From Thereva unica (Eukaryota > Arthropoda > Insecta > Diptera > Therevidae): a stretch of 64,000 bases of DNA. Of the stretch, positions 1-11,725 are shown in pieces (position 1 is the stretch's first letter; each line of letters starts with the position of its first letter). The DNA is taken from contig OX465281.1 of the NCBI GenBank assembly GCA_949987705.1, positions 221,993,978 through 222,057,977 on the forward strand, read 5' to 3'. The translations under genes were made by a program, and so were the position numbers. The notes beneath the pieces were generated by a model, which had not been told where the DNA came from, did not search any database, and saw only the letters and a program-made list of their open reading frames with translations.

Positions 1-432
1 AGCGATCCTCTTTTGAGCCTCTGTCTAAGGCCAAGTGAAACCCTAAAACAATTGGAAAGTGTAACCTAACGTAGTCTATGCTTTTCGGTTTTTTTGAAGT
101 GAATACTTCTTTAGGAACGATTGGCACTTTTTGGCCTGAGGTAAAAGTAGAAATTCGCGTCACCCGTACTATTGCTGTGCACCCTTGTCTGGGCACTTGT
201 AGCCATGTTGCTAGATAGAGCATGACCGAAAGCGGTAAATCCAAGCAAAATGTTGCAGCCTTGTAGCTTGCTGGAGCACATAGCTGCTCTAGCCCCCCGC
301 TAGCGCCCCATTTGATATCCATATCAGGTGGGTTGTAAGGAAAAGATAGTCCGCCATTTTTAATTCTTAATGACGCCTCATAGCTAATTGTATTTTACAT
401 TTGAAACTCATGTCGGGGGTAGGGGTGCATAA
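1..432. other. Non-coding stretch upstream of LINE A
   Basis: No convincing gene is seen. The only structure found is the segment at about 178-281, which recurs in the same orientation at about 34838-34945 (listed separately). Both copies lie close to remnants of the same LINE family, so this may be part of a larger dispersed repeat. Confidence 0.4.
178..281. repeat. Dispersed repeat, copy 1
   Basis: About 100 bp running from a GCACCCTT box through CACTTGTAGCCATG to TGTTGCAGCCTT matches 34838-34945 with scattered differences. Not recognised as a known family. Confidence 0.5.
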
Positions 433-1258
433 TTTTTTTATGTGATAGTCTAAGCTTAGGTGTCACCCTTTGTACTACTAGTCCGTCATTTCGTACACGT
501 CATGGTGCAATGTCTAGTAGTAAGCTTAGCTCGAAAGATAGAGAGAAAGATAGGATAGATTAGGGGGAGTCGGGTGGGTGTTGGAGGAGATGGTAGTGAA
601 TCTTGCGTTTGAGCTCTTGGGTGTTGTATGAGTTCGGGAATACTGACTGAGGTAAGTTGTTAAACGGACGACTTGTTTTTGTGAATGTAAATGAATTTCT
701 AAATCGGAGTGTGCGCGAAGATAAAGACTGTAGACTATAAGGGTGAGCCGAGCGGGCAAGACTTGTGTTGGGGGAGAAATGTTGCCGTGGAGACATGAGG
801 TTACTTATTTCCGTGGAGCAATCGTTGTGGTAAAACCGGTAAAACTTTGAAAGAGCTGCTACATTTCTACGGTGGCTTAATGAGTCAATTGAGGACCAAA
901 TCGCGCTATCGCCAATAAGTTTGAGAGAGCCGCTTTGCACCTTGTCCAGCCAGGCTAAGATGGTTCTCGGGGCCCCAGCCTAAATATACGAGTTGTATTC
1001 GAGGCAGGGACGAATGTAGGACTTGTATTTTGTTGCCCTGGCCGACGGCTGAAGGAGGAATTCACATCTTTTAAGGAATCCCAGGCACTGTTATGCTTGT
1101 TTAGCAATTTGGAATATGTGGCTATTCCAGCGCAGAGCTTCGGCTAGTTTTATGCCTAGGATGTTTAGAGACGGTTCTGCCGTTAGGTTTTTATTGCCCC
1201 CTGAAATAGAAGAAGGGTCGGTGCAGGTTTTTTGGAGATGAGACAGTATTTCGGTTTA
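433..1258 (-). mobile_element. 5'-truncated LINE A (Jockey/CR1-like), 3' end only
   Basis: Reading on the minus strand, 1258 to about 560 encodes the C-terminal part of a non-LTR reverse transcriptase: the region after the palm, including HRRNVAALSKFYRFYH and LPQSVFPNSYN, both also present in the LINE copies at 44.1-47.6, 56.0-57.5 and 62.1-64.0 kb. The 3' tail (about 433-530) contains AGACATTGCACCATGACGTG and ends in CACATAAAAAAA. The frame is broken between 940 and 1258. Homology to the better copies stops at 1258, as expected from 5' truncation during target-primed insertion. A dead copy. Confidence 0.8.
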
Positions 1259-2154
1259 ATTGCAAAATTTAGCAGCCATCTTGATTTTTTTTACAAAATA
1301 TTCAGATTGCATTGTTACGCGAACTATACATATGGGCAAAATTTGCAAGATTTGTCGACATACATACATGCATACATACAGGTGAAGTTAATATAAAGCG
1401 TATTAAAATAGGTTCAAAATTACTTACATTGGCACATTGCATACACTTCTTATCATTGAATTTTTTAAATAATAATGAAATTATAAAAATTATTGTTGGA
1501 TACGAAGTATTACTCTTATGTTTGATAGAAAATTAGAAAATTATTAACAGAACAGATTATAAATTTTTACGGCTTGCAGGGGATTTTTGAAATGAAGCAG
1601 AAAGAGTTGGGCGATACATTGATGTAAAAATCAGGTTTCCCAAAAAATTGTGGTTTACGAGGTATTAGTACTTCACCGTATCGATAGGTTTCTTACTTAC
1701 TCTGCGGCATATTAGAAGCAAACTCGTAAATACGCGTATTTATTTTCCTTCTTTCGTTAATTAGCCTGTTTTTCTCATTTTGACATTACAATGGCACCTC
1801 GCCTCATTTGAAGTATGACATTGTACTGGCTCAAAAGAAAAAAGAGGCAGCGTGGGTACTCATTTTTGTTGTAAAGAGGATAAAGATATTTTAAATGTGA
1901 GCGTATTTACAAAATTTGTTTAAAAAATCAATATAGTAGATCATAATCAACATTATGTTTTTCTTGATTCAAATTTTCAATAAACATGCTAGTCATGCCA
2001 CACAAATTATCGGTGATGACTAGCAAAATGTGCCAGTTTTATATTTGTGACAATAAAACCAAGGTTTAACGTTTCGCCTTCGCTTCCATTGATACAAACA
2101 AAATAATGAACCCATTCGGTTCATCGTATCTAATTTGATTAGTCTGAAGCAAAC
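1259..2154. other. Upstream region of receptor module 1
   Basis: AT-rich DNA between LINE A and the first receptor module. The small open frames have no recognisable domain. It should hold the promoter of module 1, but no specific site can be named. Confidence 0.3.
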
Positions 2155-3212
2155 ATGAGTCCTTCACAGGTTAAACGCGTAAACTTTAAAATAAATAATT
2201 TTCACGTGATTTATCCCAATTTCAAATTATCGCGATTTCTAGCTTTTCATCCATTTGTGGTGCAGTTTAAAAGGGGTAAATGTTACTTGGTGAATAGTAA
2301 CTTTTGGGTCCTTTACTCATTGGCATTTGCAGCTTTTTACTTGTGTACGCAATGTTAAGGATATTAATTAGAATAGAATAAAGATCTGGCTTTATTTTAG
2401 TTTTTTTCTGTCGTGGAGTAAAGCTGATAAATTCACGACTTCCGAAGAGCGGAAGTTTGCTCGTTAATTTGATCAAGTACTCAGGATGGATAAAGATCTT
2501 CTCCAGTTTTATACAGTCATTCTCGGACATACTTTTTGCTTGGAAAGGAAATCAGAAAATGATAAAATTATTAAAGAAAATTCGCGAAATTGATGCAGAT
2601 TTAGAAAATATTGGTGTTAAGATAAAATGCAAGAGATCAACAAAAACGGATATTTGGGAAACAATTCTAATTTTGGCTATACCAATAGGATTTTCAGTAG
2701 GTGGATTTTTTGTGAGCAGTACAAAAATGTGGATCAATACTGTTGTTGGCATACACTTTGTTCCAATGTTAATCATGATACTGAAAGAGGTACAATTTTA
2801 CAAATTGGTTAAAATTCTTAAAACAAGATTTATGTTAGTTAACTCAAAATTGAGCAGTTTCACCACAGAGAAAGTTAAATTAGTAAAACTAAGAAGAAGG
2901 CAACCAATATTTCCTCAATTTGAAAACTATGTAGTGGAAGAATCACGTTCACAACTTAGGAAAATTTCGAAAATATATTTGGGATCTTTAAATGCTTCAA
3001 AATTATTGATGAGAATTTTTTCATTACATTTTGTAATTCAAATTTGGACTTCATGTGGTGTTATAGTTATTCAAAGTTACTTTATTTATGTGCTGTTTCT
3101 TCAGATCACACTCGTTCCAATGTCTACCATTTTGATGTTGGCATTGAGAATAGTTTTACGAGTGGTAATGATTTTCTTAACGTCATCAATTTGTTATAAG
3201 ACATTAAAAGTG
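2155..3212 (+). CDS. Gustatory receptor-like module 1 (lacks the C-terminal exon)
   Basis: Two exons. Exon 1 is 2155-2344 (ATG start, 63 codons plus 1 base) and exon 2 is 2401-3212. The 56-bp intron is phase 1 (donor GTACGC, acceptor TTATTTTAG). Together they give about 334 residues with no stop. Exon 1 has the array's signature, here PNFKLSRFLAFHPF, followed by the first membrane segment. Exon 2 has an IDADLENIGVK stretch, a KEVQFYKLVKIL block before an intracellular-type loop, and hydrophobic segments consistent with TM2-TM6. This is the insect 7tm_7 chemoreceptor pattern: seven-pass ligand-gated channel subunits in taste or smell neurons. Exon 2 ends KTLKV at a GTGAGT donor in phase 0. No exon for TM7 was found downstream. 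The ligand is unknown. Another reading is a pseudogene that lost its last exon. Confidence 0.72.
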
Positions 3213-3753
3213 GTGAGTAGAAATTTAAATTCACTTTTCTATAATTAAGACTTGTAGAAACTACAATTGGGGTAAACTAAATTATCAGTTGTTACAGGCT
3301 ATAGTCAGGGCCGGCGCTTGGAATTTTTGCGCCCGGTGCAATATGCGATATTGCGCCCCCTCAACTCTTCATTTTATTTATCGAAGTAAAGGACAATGGA
3401 AAAAGACATAAACACATTATTACTACAAATTAATATGACAATAAAATTGGTAAAACAAGGTGTACATCACATTTTCTTCATCACCACCCAGGTGGTAAGA
3501 CAATAGATGCGTATTTTTTGAACCTCATTAAAAAATACACATCTATGTATTGCATACTAACTAATAAATTACAAAATAAAGTAACTATTCGATTAAAATA
3601 GCTTTAAAGGCGATTCTCGCCACCAGGACTTTTTCCTCCGCATTCTGTTCAACAAATATTGAAACAAGACTTCAAAGAACTCCAACAGCGACCTGAAGAT
3701 TATATCAATCACATTAAATAGCAGTATGCAATACATCGAAACAATTTTTTCCC
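3213..3753. other. Spacer after module 1
   Basis: Apart from a 56-bp hAT-MITE-end-like piece at 3306-3361, nothing is recognised. In particular there is no acceptor followed by a frame that could encode a receptor C-terminus. Confidence 0.35.
3306..3361 (+). mobile_element. Solo end of a hAT-type MITE
   Basis: Begins CAGGGCCGGCGCTTGG and continues with GCGCCCGGTGCA and TTGCGCCCCC. This matches the left end of the complete MITE at 55271-55675 and similar scraps near 53813 and 60317. No matching right end was found, so this is a fragment. Confidence 0.5.
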
Positions 3754-3998
3754 ATATGAGCCGTTTATTTTGAAAGTGGGGCAAGTCCACTTTTTGTTGT
3801 TTCGAGATATTTAAGCATTTGCATTTCAAAAAAATTAAAAATATTGGTAGCCCCTAATAAGCAACTTTTTTGCCTTTTGTGTTCTTAGACAATATAAGTT
3901 TATTATCCAATAGTGCTTATAGTGCTGGCTACAAGAAAATAAAGTTTTTTTCATACCCAAATGGACTTGCCTCACTTTCAAAATTAATGGATTAATAG
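3754..3998. mobile_element. MITE-like inverted repeat (TGAAAGTGG family)
   Basis: CATATGAGCCGTTTATTTTG at 3754 leads into TGAAAGTGGGGCAAGTCCA. An inverted copy, TGGACTTGCCTCACTTTCA, lies at about 3962-3980. The same motif occurs inverted at 5681-5719, at about 5514-5540, and in the element at 5714-5971. Coding capacity is nil. Exact ends are uncertain. Confidence 0.45.
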
Positions 3999-4071
3999 AA
4001 TCGTTAATTTAAGTGGATAATATTTCAGTTGTATCAGCCTTTTTATCCGCTTTACATTATTTTCACCTGAA

Positions 4072-4180
4072 TGTATGTACATATGTATGAATGTTTGGAT
4101 GTATATACATATGTATGTATTAGCTTTATATAGCTTTCCCTGTATGTATGTATGTTTGTACGTTTATATGTTTGTTTGTT
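4072..4180. repeat. ATGT-type simple repeat
   Basis: Imperfect ATGT/ACAT short tandem repeat. Confidence 0.6.
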
Positions 4181-4289
4181 CTTTGTAAACAAATCTTGCA
4201 ACTTAATTTGAACCCACTTTCATATAACCGATCAACTTCTAATTTTGCCCATATGCATAGTTTGCGTGACAATGCAATCTGACGAATTT

Positions 4290-5030
4290 GTAAAAAATCA
4301 AGATGGCGGTTCCAAGATGGCGGCCGAATTTTGCAATTGGGTACCGATTCTATTTACTGGGGGGTTTTTATGTGCACAAATGGCGGATTTGTGGTCAAAA
4401 TTTGAAAATTCGAAATGGCAGTCAACAGAAAATGGCTGACTGCTTTTTTTTACAATCCACTCAATATGGCCCATTTTACACGATGAAACACAAAACATAA
4501 AGTTTCCAGCAAGCATAGGCTAGGGGTGAGAGAGGGCTTGAGGGGACGTGAAATTTTGCCAACAAACTTTTGGAAGCAACTTTGCGGAAACAGTTTGACA
4601 GCTTCAGGTTTGTTGTTGTTTTTTCTCTGATTTCTTTGTAAAAAAGAGAAATGAGAAGTTTACTCATGTAGACACCGATGAAGTTTTTGAGGAAACTCCA
4701 AAAGGGAATTAGCGATTGCAGGCAACTTTGTTTCGTTTCGTGTTTCATCGTGTAAAATGAGCCTATGGGTATCAAATGAAACCTTATGTCAAGTAAACTA
4801 CGATTAGCTTTCCAAATTCAAAATGGCGGCCAACACAAAACGAGGGATAACATTTTTTACAGGTATATGGGTATCAAATGAAAAGATATGACAATGAGAA
4901 TACTATTAGCTGTGTCATTCAACTGCGTCACTCCAAATTCAAAATTTCGGCCAACACAAAATTACAGTTTACCCTTTTCCTTACAACGTCCTCGGTATGG
5001 GTATCAAATGAAAGTATGTATATAACAGTA
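4290..5030. repeat. Dispersed repeat with GGGTATCAAATGAAA units
   Basis: The 15-mer GGGTATCAAATGAAA occurs at 4767, 4869 and 4999, each near an AAATTCAAAATGGCGGCC-type box. Related units occur at about 10380-10640, near 17655 and, inverted, near 42830. It looks like a decayed tandem array of units of about 100-130 bp. No protein is encoded. Confidence 0.5.
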
Positions 5031-5713
5031 AGCTGTGTGACGTCATTTTTAATCTAATATTATTACACGATAAACCGACTGCTCTGCATTTTTTTCGTGT
5101 AACGATTCTATTGTCTATGTAGCTGTGCACAAAACAGCAAAAATTCTCATGATTTTCTCAGATCCCGAGATCGAAGTTATGTTTGCATTAATGTGGTGCT
5201 TCCGATTTATTGGAATTATTGGAAGTGTTTATGGAAGGAGTGATGGGCCGTGTAATTTGGCTAGTTTAGTTGTTCATATTGATTCCACGATTACTTAAAT
5301 TTCCTGGTGTTGGCGTTATTATCGAAACACAATATTGAGATATCTCTATTATTATTTATGAAATATTGTACAATTGGCGACTACCAATATCAAAGCTAAA
5401 TAGATAAAAACACCCTACATTTCAGACTTATGTTAAACCATTAGATTTGCTTTACCATACAGCAACCGAAGCTAAATTTTGCTGTATGGTTAAAAATATT
5501 TTCAATCTAAGATGGACTTGCACCACTTTCAAAATAAACATACTTACAACACTGTTAAGAGCTAAACCTTCCATCTCCTTTATTACTAGGATTCTGAATT
5601 TTTTTGAAGATAACGTGTTTACACATAAAAAGATCATACTAAGTTTTATCTAGAACTACCGTTATCTTCATTTTTTTTTAAATGGACTTACCCCACTTTC
5701 AAAGTAAACGGCT

Positions 5714-5971
5714 CATATGTGCCCATAATTATGAAAGTGGTCTAAGTCAAAATTTAAAAAAAATGAGTTTATCAGTTATTTCATACCACATTAGTTTAAA
5801 CTAAATGTATTCAATGTAATTTTTACGAAATTGTCAAAAATGAACCATTAGATAGTGGTTGTAATTTCAACATTATATGGAATTCATTCAGTGTGTCAAA
5901 TGCAATTCATTAAATATCTTCAAACAAGAAATATATGACTTAGACCACTTTCATAATTATGGGCACATATG
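5714..5971. mobile_element. 258-bp MITE with perfect 35-bp terminal inverted repeats
   Basis: The left arm 5714-5748 (CATATGTGCCCATAATTATG then AAAGTGGTCTAAGTC) is exactly inverted at 5937-5971. The core has no coding potential. The TGAAAGTGG box is shared with the neighbouring elements at 3754-3998 and 5681-5719. The target duplication is unclear because the ends read CATATG. Confidence 0.7.
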
Positions 5972-6299
5972 TCAGTTGATATAGTGCTTTCTACAGAATT
6001 TTTAAAAAGTGCGCCAGTGTAATATAAATGAATGAGGGATTTTTCTTCTGAGTTTGTACTTCTGATTCTCTGTTCCTTCAGTTTTTGAGTAAAATCTCGA
6101 GTAAAATTTCTTGAGTAAAATCTCGAGGAGTAATAATTTATCAAAATCTCGAAACTTGAATCTCGAGGAAGTTCGTTTGTGAAAAGTTGTAAAATTTTCC
6201 CGCTTTTTCTGCAGGAGAAAGTAGGGACACAAAATGGGTAGATGAATGAACTTATTCTTACCACTGATTTTTTTCCAATTATATAAATCTGTATATGTA

Positions 6300-6580
6300 T
6301 ACTCCAAGAAGTACTGCGCAGTGCACCTAGAAATACTTCAAGAAGTTTCCAACAAGTTCTCCAAGAACTACTCCAAGTACCCCAGGAAGTACTACCAAGT
6401 AGAAGTACTTCCAAGTAAGGGTACTACCAAGTGGAAGTACTTCTAATTGGCAGTATTTCTTGGAGTACTTCTACATGGTAGGCTAATTAGTGGTACTTCT
6501 AAATGGTAGAAGTACTACCAAGTAGAAGTACTACCAAGTAGAAGCTCACCAACAAGTCAATCAAGAAGCTATCAAGAAGC
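6300..6580. repeat. Low-complexity AAGTACTACCAAGTAG array
   Basis: Degenerate direct and inverted copies of a unit like CCAAGTAGAAGTACTA. Because the unit is nearly self-complementary, it can form many small hairpins. Open frames across it are artefacts. Confidence 0.65.
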
Positions 6581-7245
6581 TATTCCAGCGGTAGTGCTGC
6601 CAAGAGAAGCAAATTTGGAGCTTAGTTAATACGCTTTGATTGGGGCTGTAAGGAACTGTATGCTGGAAGAAAACGGACAAACGTAGACCGGTTTCCGTTC
6701 AATGCGGTGGTCAAGCAGCATACTGAACGCGGTTGGTACTTAGTTCGGGGACCGCTCGGTAAAACTGCTGTCGACACTCGTGTTTAGAAGGGCGAAAAGG
6801 AAATTGCAAAAGGTGAACAAAAACTAAAAAAGGTTAACAAATTATCTAAGATCACTTTAAATCATTGCATGATATCAATAGAACATGAGTTGGCAGAAAA
6901 TGTAGACTGTCATCGACGACTTCACTGAAATGGAAGCAAGAAAAATATACTACGTTTCCATGACAGCTTGAGTGCTCGAAAGCTTGAAAATCTCAAGAGC
7001 GAGAAGAGAAAAATGCCACGCATATACTTTTCCTACTTGAAGCGGGATATTAGCTGTCATTTGAAGTTACTATTATAATTCTTTCTTTTATCGTGATTTT
7101 ATATCTTCATTAATAATTTTGTCTCCAAATATTTCCACAAATTGCTTTTAGACACATTTACAAGGCTAACTTTCACAATTTCAGGCACCAAGCTTTACAT
7201 GACAAGCACTCGAACCGATCAGCAAAATCTTTTTTTTTAATTTTC
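6581..7245. other. Unassigned spacer
   Basis: Somewhat more GC-rich. A stop-free stretch of about 50 codons ends at 6786 (+ strand) and reads FDWGCKELYAGRK near its start. It has no family I recognise and may be chance. Confidence 0.25.
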
Positions 7246-7248
7246 TAA

Positions 7249-8346
7249 AGGTGCCTGTAAACGAGCAACAAAAAATGCACATTGCCGGTAATATTTCAGA
7301 AAAAGATGGCCCGGCTATATGTTCGAAAATGTGTGGCCGCTACTATTGCTGGGCAACTTGTAGTCAGACATGTTTTCGAAATGTTTTGGCTACTGTGTTG
7401 CCCGAGAATTTCACGCGTACACGTATAACAATGGCTGAAAGGGAAGAAGTATTTGCTTATGAAAAAAAAAAAAAAACGAAGAATGCGATGAGCTAATTCT
7501 AAATATGTAGTTACTTGTTCCGAAATTTCACTAGAATGATGAAGGTACCTTAAAAATTTATACACAAAACCACCATAAGCCTTAACAGCGGTGACAGGAC
7601 TCCATCCTGCGGTATGCAGAGGTCCCTGTGTTTACCACTCTACTCTTCTCTAAGCTTTTGTTGAATATGAGCGTTCTAAGAATGCGGATGATCCACTAAC
7701 TTAAACCATTGTAGATCCCATGCTGGCTTTGTTGAAAGCGCTATTCATCCGGTACGGTGTCAATCGATTTTCCTTTACAATATGCGTGCTTTGGTATAGA
7801 ATTTTTAAGCTAAGATGTGTTCTAGGGTCTTAAGGATAAAGGATGACGAGCTTATCCGTATATAATCATTTACGATATCTTACTGTAAGAATTGCCAAAT
7901 TATAAATTGAAGCAAAAATGCAGCCTATGGCTGGGAGACGCCATGGACTTAGTCAAGGGGATCTCCTGGAACTCTGCACGTATTTGGGTGCGGTTTGGTT
8001 CTCTGGATACTATAGATTCATGGATCCCGAACCCAGACAATGTACACCCTACACCGCCCACGACTATTCCATCTTTAGGCCATACTAACATACTTCTAGT
8101 CCAAAGAAAATTTCGAAATCATTTTTAAATAGCCGGCAATGTTTAAATATTTTCGCTCTACGACCGATATCAAAGGCAACATGCCGGCCAGTAGTTGCAA
8201 TATGGCCAGTATCGTCGGGCTATACGGATATATTGCCGGCAAGTTTGAACATATTGATGGAAATAATGCTGAATTTTCAGCAATGTCGTTCAGCCAGTAT
8301 TGCCGGCCACACATTGCTGAAAAATGTTGCTCGTTTACAGGCACCT
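7249..8346. mobile_element. 1.1-kb element with 22-bp TIRs and TAA target duplication (PIF/Harbinger-like)
   Basis: Left TIR AGGTGCCTGTAAACGAGCAA starts at 7249 and its inverse ends at 8346. TAA flanks both sides (7246-7248 and 8347-8349), as expected for the PIF/Harbinger superfamily, whose target is TWA. Subterminal AATATTGCCGGCA-type motifs recur in both halves. There is no transposase frame, so it is non-autonomous. The middle (about 7570-7790) is foreign LINE-like sequence. Confidence 0.65.
7570..7790 (-). pseudogene. R1-like reverse transcriptase remnant
   Basis: On the minus strand, two frames resemble conserved RT blocks: an AFNKASMG stretch (compare D-EGAFNN), WIIRILRTLIFN, and IPQDGVLSPLLR (compare PQGGVLSPLLW). 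Frameshifts and stops separate them. The match is by eye only. Confidence 0.4.
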
Positions 8347-8403
8347 TAAGACTCTGTAGAAGGTTCTTACGAAAAGAAAAATGAATAAAATTGCACAGAA
8401 CAT

Positions 8404-10090
8404 TTAGCCCAGTTGTCAGAGCCAAATTTAGACTGAAACCGAGCACAAAATGTGACATCGCTGAAAATTGGATCATAGGTACTTTTTTGGGTGTAGAACA
8501 CGATAAAAAAAACTTTGCTGCTCTAAGGCCCTTTGCTAAAATACCATTTCGAATTTTTTTCATTTCCCAGGGCACTTCGATATTCCAAAGTGTGCCAAAA
8601 TACCTATTCACACATTTCAATAACAATTAAAAACTTTTAAGTAAAAATGGACGAAGAAACAAACATTTGTACAAAATTTATTAAAATTTTACTATGTTAG
8701 ATTGTTTATTCATTTTCTTATAAATAAATGAGTTATCTTTTTATTTGATTTCATTATTTTTGTAGTTTTTTCTGCAAAACTAAGAAAAACTATAAGAAAA
8801 TGATGAGCCCCTAGACAATCAATAATATAATAATAGGTTATAATAGGTTTCTGGGTGATATTGAAAGATTGTGTTGGGCAAAGAAGGAAACCGTCAATGT
8901 TATGGATAGTCTGGGCGCCACTTAAGACCAAAGAATTTTAATAATGGGTTTGCAGTTACATTATGTTTTCACATTTTGGCTTATTTTTCGTGCAATTATT
9001 AACTTTGTAAATCAATAAACTGTATATCTTTTCCGATGAATCGACCAGCATATCTGGATTTGAGCACCAACAGAGTGAATAAAATAAATCATTGCAGCTG
9101 TTGTCCTCACATTTGTTAGGCCCATCTTCTTTTAGCTAAGCAATTAACTGATTATTTTAAGTTTATGTACATACATATGTCTTTTTCCGTATTCCCTTTC
9201 TTGCAGAATTAATTGTCAAATAAATTGCTTTTTTAAATTTATATGACGGCTACTCGATTCAATCACAAACAACTGAAATGATATAAATAATTTACTCATT
9301 TCCATAGACGCAAACCGTCGAAAAGCAAATTTACTAATTGAAATGAGTTTTCCATACAAATTGACATTTGAATTGCTATTTTGGCACAAGGCCTAAAGTG
9401 TATGCTAACTTCACAATTTCGAAAATTTTGTTTTTGCTATATATCTCGAAAAATAAAAAAAAAGTCGAAAAAATAATTGCACCACGTGAAAGGGGGGTTT
9501 CAGACCTGTTGTGGTAACAACGTTGTAAAATCGATTTTTTAGGAGAGAGAGGTGAAGGAAAGGGAAGGAGGTGTTGTAACCTTTTCCCACAAAAATTTTT
9601 GGTTGAAAACTTTTGAACACTAACACTTGCACATGTAAAGAAGAAGAATATCGACAGGAATACACACACATCAACAACCCCTTGTAAAGATAGAAAAATT
9701 GTTCCCATTGCAACAGGAACCGTGTGAAACGGTGGAACGTTGTAACAACAGCTAAATGACTCAACGTCTGAAACCACCCAAAGAGCGGAAAATTTCACTA
9801 AAAGTTATGTAATAACATATTTAAAAAAATTCTTTTTATTATTATAAACAATTAATAAAAATATAAAATATTTCACGAGGTGCAATTAGTTTTTCGATTT
9901 TTTTTTTATTATTCGAGATATAACGCAAAAACAAAATTTTCTAAATTGTTTTCGAAATTGTGAAGTTAGCATACACTTTAGAGAAGCAAAGTTTTTTTTA
10001 TCGTGTTCTACACCCAAAAAAGTACCTATGATCCAATTTTCAGCGATACCACATTTTGTGCCGGGTCAAAGTCTCTGACAACTGGGCTAA
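8404..10090. mobile_element. Element with about 115-bp terminal inverted repeats, hosting a second TIR element
   Basis: The left arm 8404-8523 starts TTAGCCCAGTTGTCAGAG. It passes through GAAAATTGGATCATAGGTAC and TTGGGTGTAGAACACGAT and is inverted at about 9981-10090. The arms differ by small substitutions near the outer third. No coding sequence was recognised between them. Target duplication not resolved (ATT is possible). Confidence 0.6.
9394..9980. mobile_element. TA-flanked MITE nested in the 8404-10090 element
   Basis: Left TAAAGTGTATGCTAACTTCA at 9394 is inverted as far as 9980. Sub-arms continue through CACAATTTCGAAAA and a CGAGATATA box. The ends can be read as a TA target duplication, as for mariner-like elements. 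Its right end directly abuts the right arm of the outer element. The long minus-strand frames at 9376-9798 overlap it and show no protein family. Confidence 0.55.
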
Positions 10091-10379
10091 TTGGATAATT
10101 TTAGAAAACTTAACGACTAATGTTTGTATGTCCGTATGTTCGCAATAGGCTCATACACCGTGCAAAGGAACATAATGAAATTTTTACCATGTGCTATTTA
10201 CATTAACAGAAAGATATTCTATTATTTTCTAAAGCCTTTCCTAGATGGTGCTAACATGGAGATCGTTGAAAATTTTTTCAGAACTCCGGAGCTTTGAATG
10301 AAGGTCAGTGGGGCTCCGATAATGCACCTCGAAGCAGGGAATTGAACAATTCAAAATGGTCGCTGAAATATGATCGAAA

Positions 10380-10640
10380 TTTAAAATTACGGCGGAAATA
10401 TGGTTGAATTTACCAATTTTTTTCCGATTCAAATGAAAATGGTTATGTAGGGGTTTTTAAGGTCGCAAATAATGAGTTTGTGGCCAAAACTTATAAGTTC
10501 AAAATGGCCGCGCTAATATGACAGACGAATTTTGTTAATTTTGTCCGATTTTAATGAAAGTGGGTATCTGGGGTTTCCTAAGGTAGCAAATAACGAATTT
10601 ATGATCACATCTTATGAATTCAAAGTTTCAGGGTCAATAT
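10380..10640. repeat. Tandem repeat, unit of about 121 bp
   Basis: Two or more units align. CCGATTCAAATGAAAATGG near 10423 and CCGATTTTAATGAAAGTGG near 10544 are each followed by GGGGTTT, a GCAAATAA box and TTCAAAATGG or TTCAAAGTTT. Related to the GGGTATCAAATGAAA repeats at 4290-5030. Confidence 0.5.
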
Positions 10641-11334
10641 GGCTGACGAATCTTCCGTAGCTGTATGTTCAAGAGTTGAAAAATCGAAAAATCTTCGAAA
10701 TCGCCCCACCCATTAAAATGAAAATTTGGCAATGTGTATGATTGCTTCCAGATTGAAAGATAGTATAGTTTTGGTCCAGATAAGAGGAGCTATGGTCTCG
10801 AAACGCAATATGAATAATATGAGAAAACGCGTTCCAGCCTTAATGAAAATGATTTTATAGTATGTGCCAACAAAATGAGTCAATTGTCTATTTTTGTTGG
10901 CAGGTGTTTTTCGCCCAACGTATGGTAAACGCCAGCCGATGAACCTGAAATAGTCTGTTTTGAGGAAGCACGTCCAAACACTCGAATTAAGTAAGAACAT
11001 GCATGTTGAAATGCAGAATGTCTAATCTGGAGAAGCATTTTCAAAACAATTGCAATGGTAAATACCCCGTCAGTTTTTACCAGCGCATCCCTTAGCAGAA
11101 CGGTAATGCTACAAACCAAACTAATTTTCGATCTAATCAAACTGCAGAGCAACGATAAGAGTGAACTGAAATTGAACGGAATTGATTATCACAAACACGT
11201 TCAGCACCTGCACAAGAAGAAATTGCATCACAATCATCGGTTACACAATTTGACACTTCCACATAACACAAATTATTACCATCAACCTTAACAGATTCAA
11301 TGTCAAATATATCATCGAGCTGGATCACCTTTGT
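10641..11334. other. Unassigned stretch
   Basis: Overlapping open frames on both strands (90-95 aa, minus; 78 aa, plus) show no domain I recognise. No gene is called. Confidence 0.25.
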
Positions 11335-11560
11335 CACCGTCGTCTATAAATTTCTACAGATTTATTTCATTGGCAATTTACAACGAGAAGTAGATCAGCG
11401 TTATGGACACTACATTTCGATGAAAAAACCAATACAATCAAAATTTTCACAAAATTGTAACCAGGGGCAAACGTAAGACGTTTCAATGCGCCAACAATTG
11501 ATGATGTCGCCGTGGTCGTCGTTAGTAATTTGGTATTACAGCGGATCTATCACCATCTAC
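11335..11560 (+). pseudogene. Helitron Rep/helicase remnant
   Basis: The plus strand reads KFLQIYFIGNLQREVDQR and, after a frame change, ANVRRFNAPTIDDVAVVVV. Both resemble the N-terminal region of Helitron replication-initiator/helicase proteins (typically QIYFxGN...DQR and RRFNAPTIDEVA). Stops and frameshifts follow. It is too short to show Helitron ends. Confidence 0.5.
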
Positions 11561-11725
11561 AACATTGACCACGCTGGTGACTTAACGCTGCTATAAGTAC
11601 TCCGAAATGCTAAGATTGGAATCATTCGTCAAAGAAATTTCAACGACGGAGACAATGAAAAAGAGTGTTAGGCCACCCACCCACATGTATTTCCATGGAG
11701 GCTATGACTGGAGAATATGATACTC

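Noticed and set aside
9376..9798. A 140-aa minus-strand protein
   Set aside because: It spans the inverted-repeat arm of a MITE and has no domain. A chance frame.
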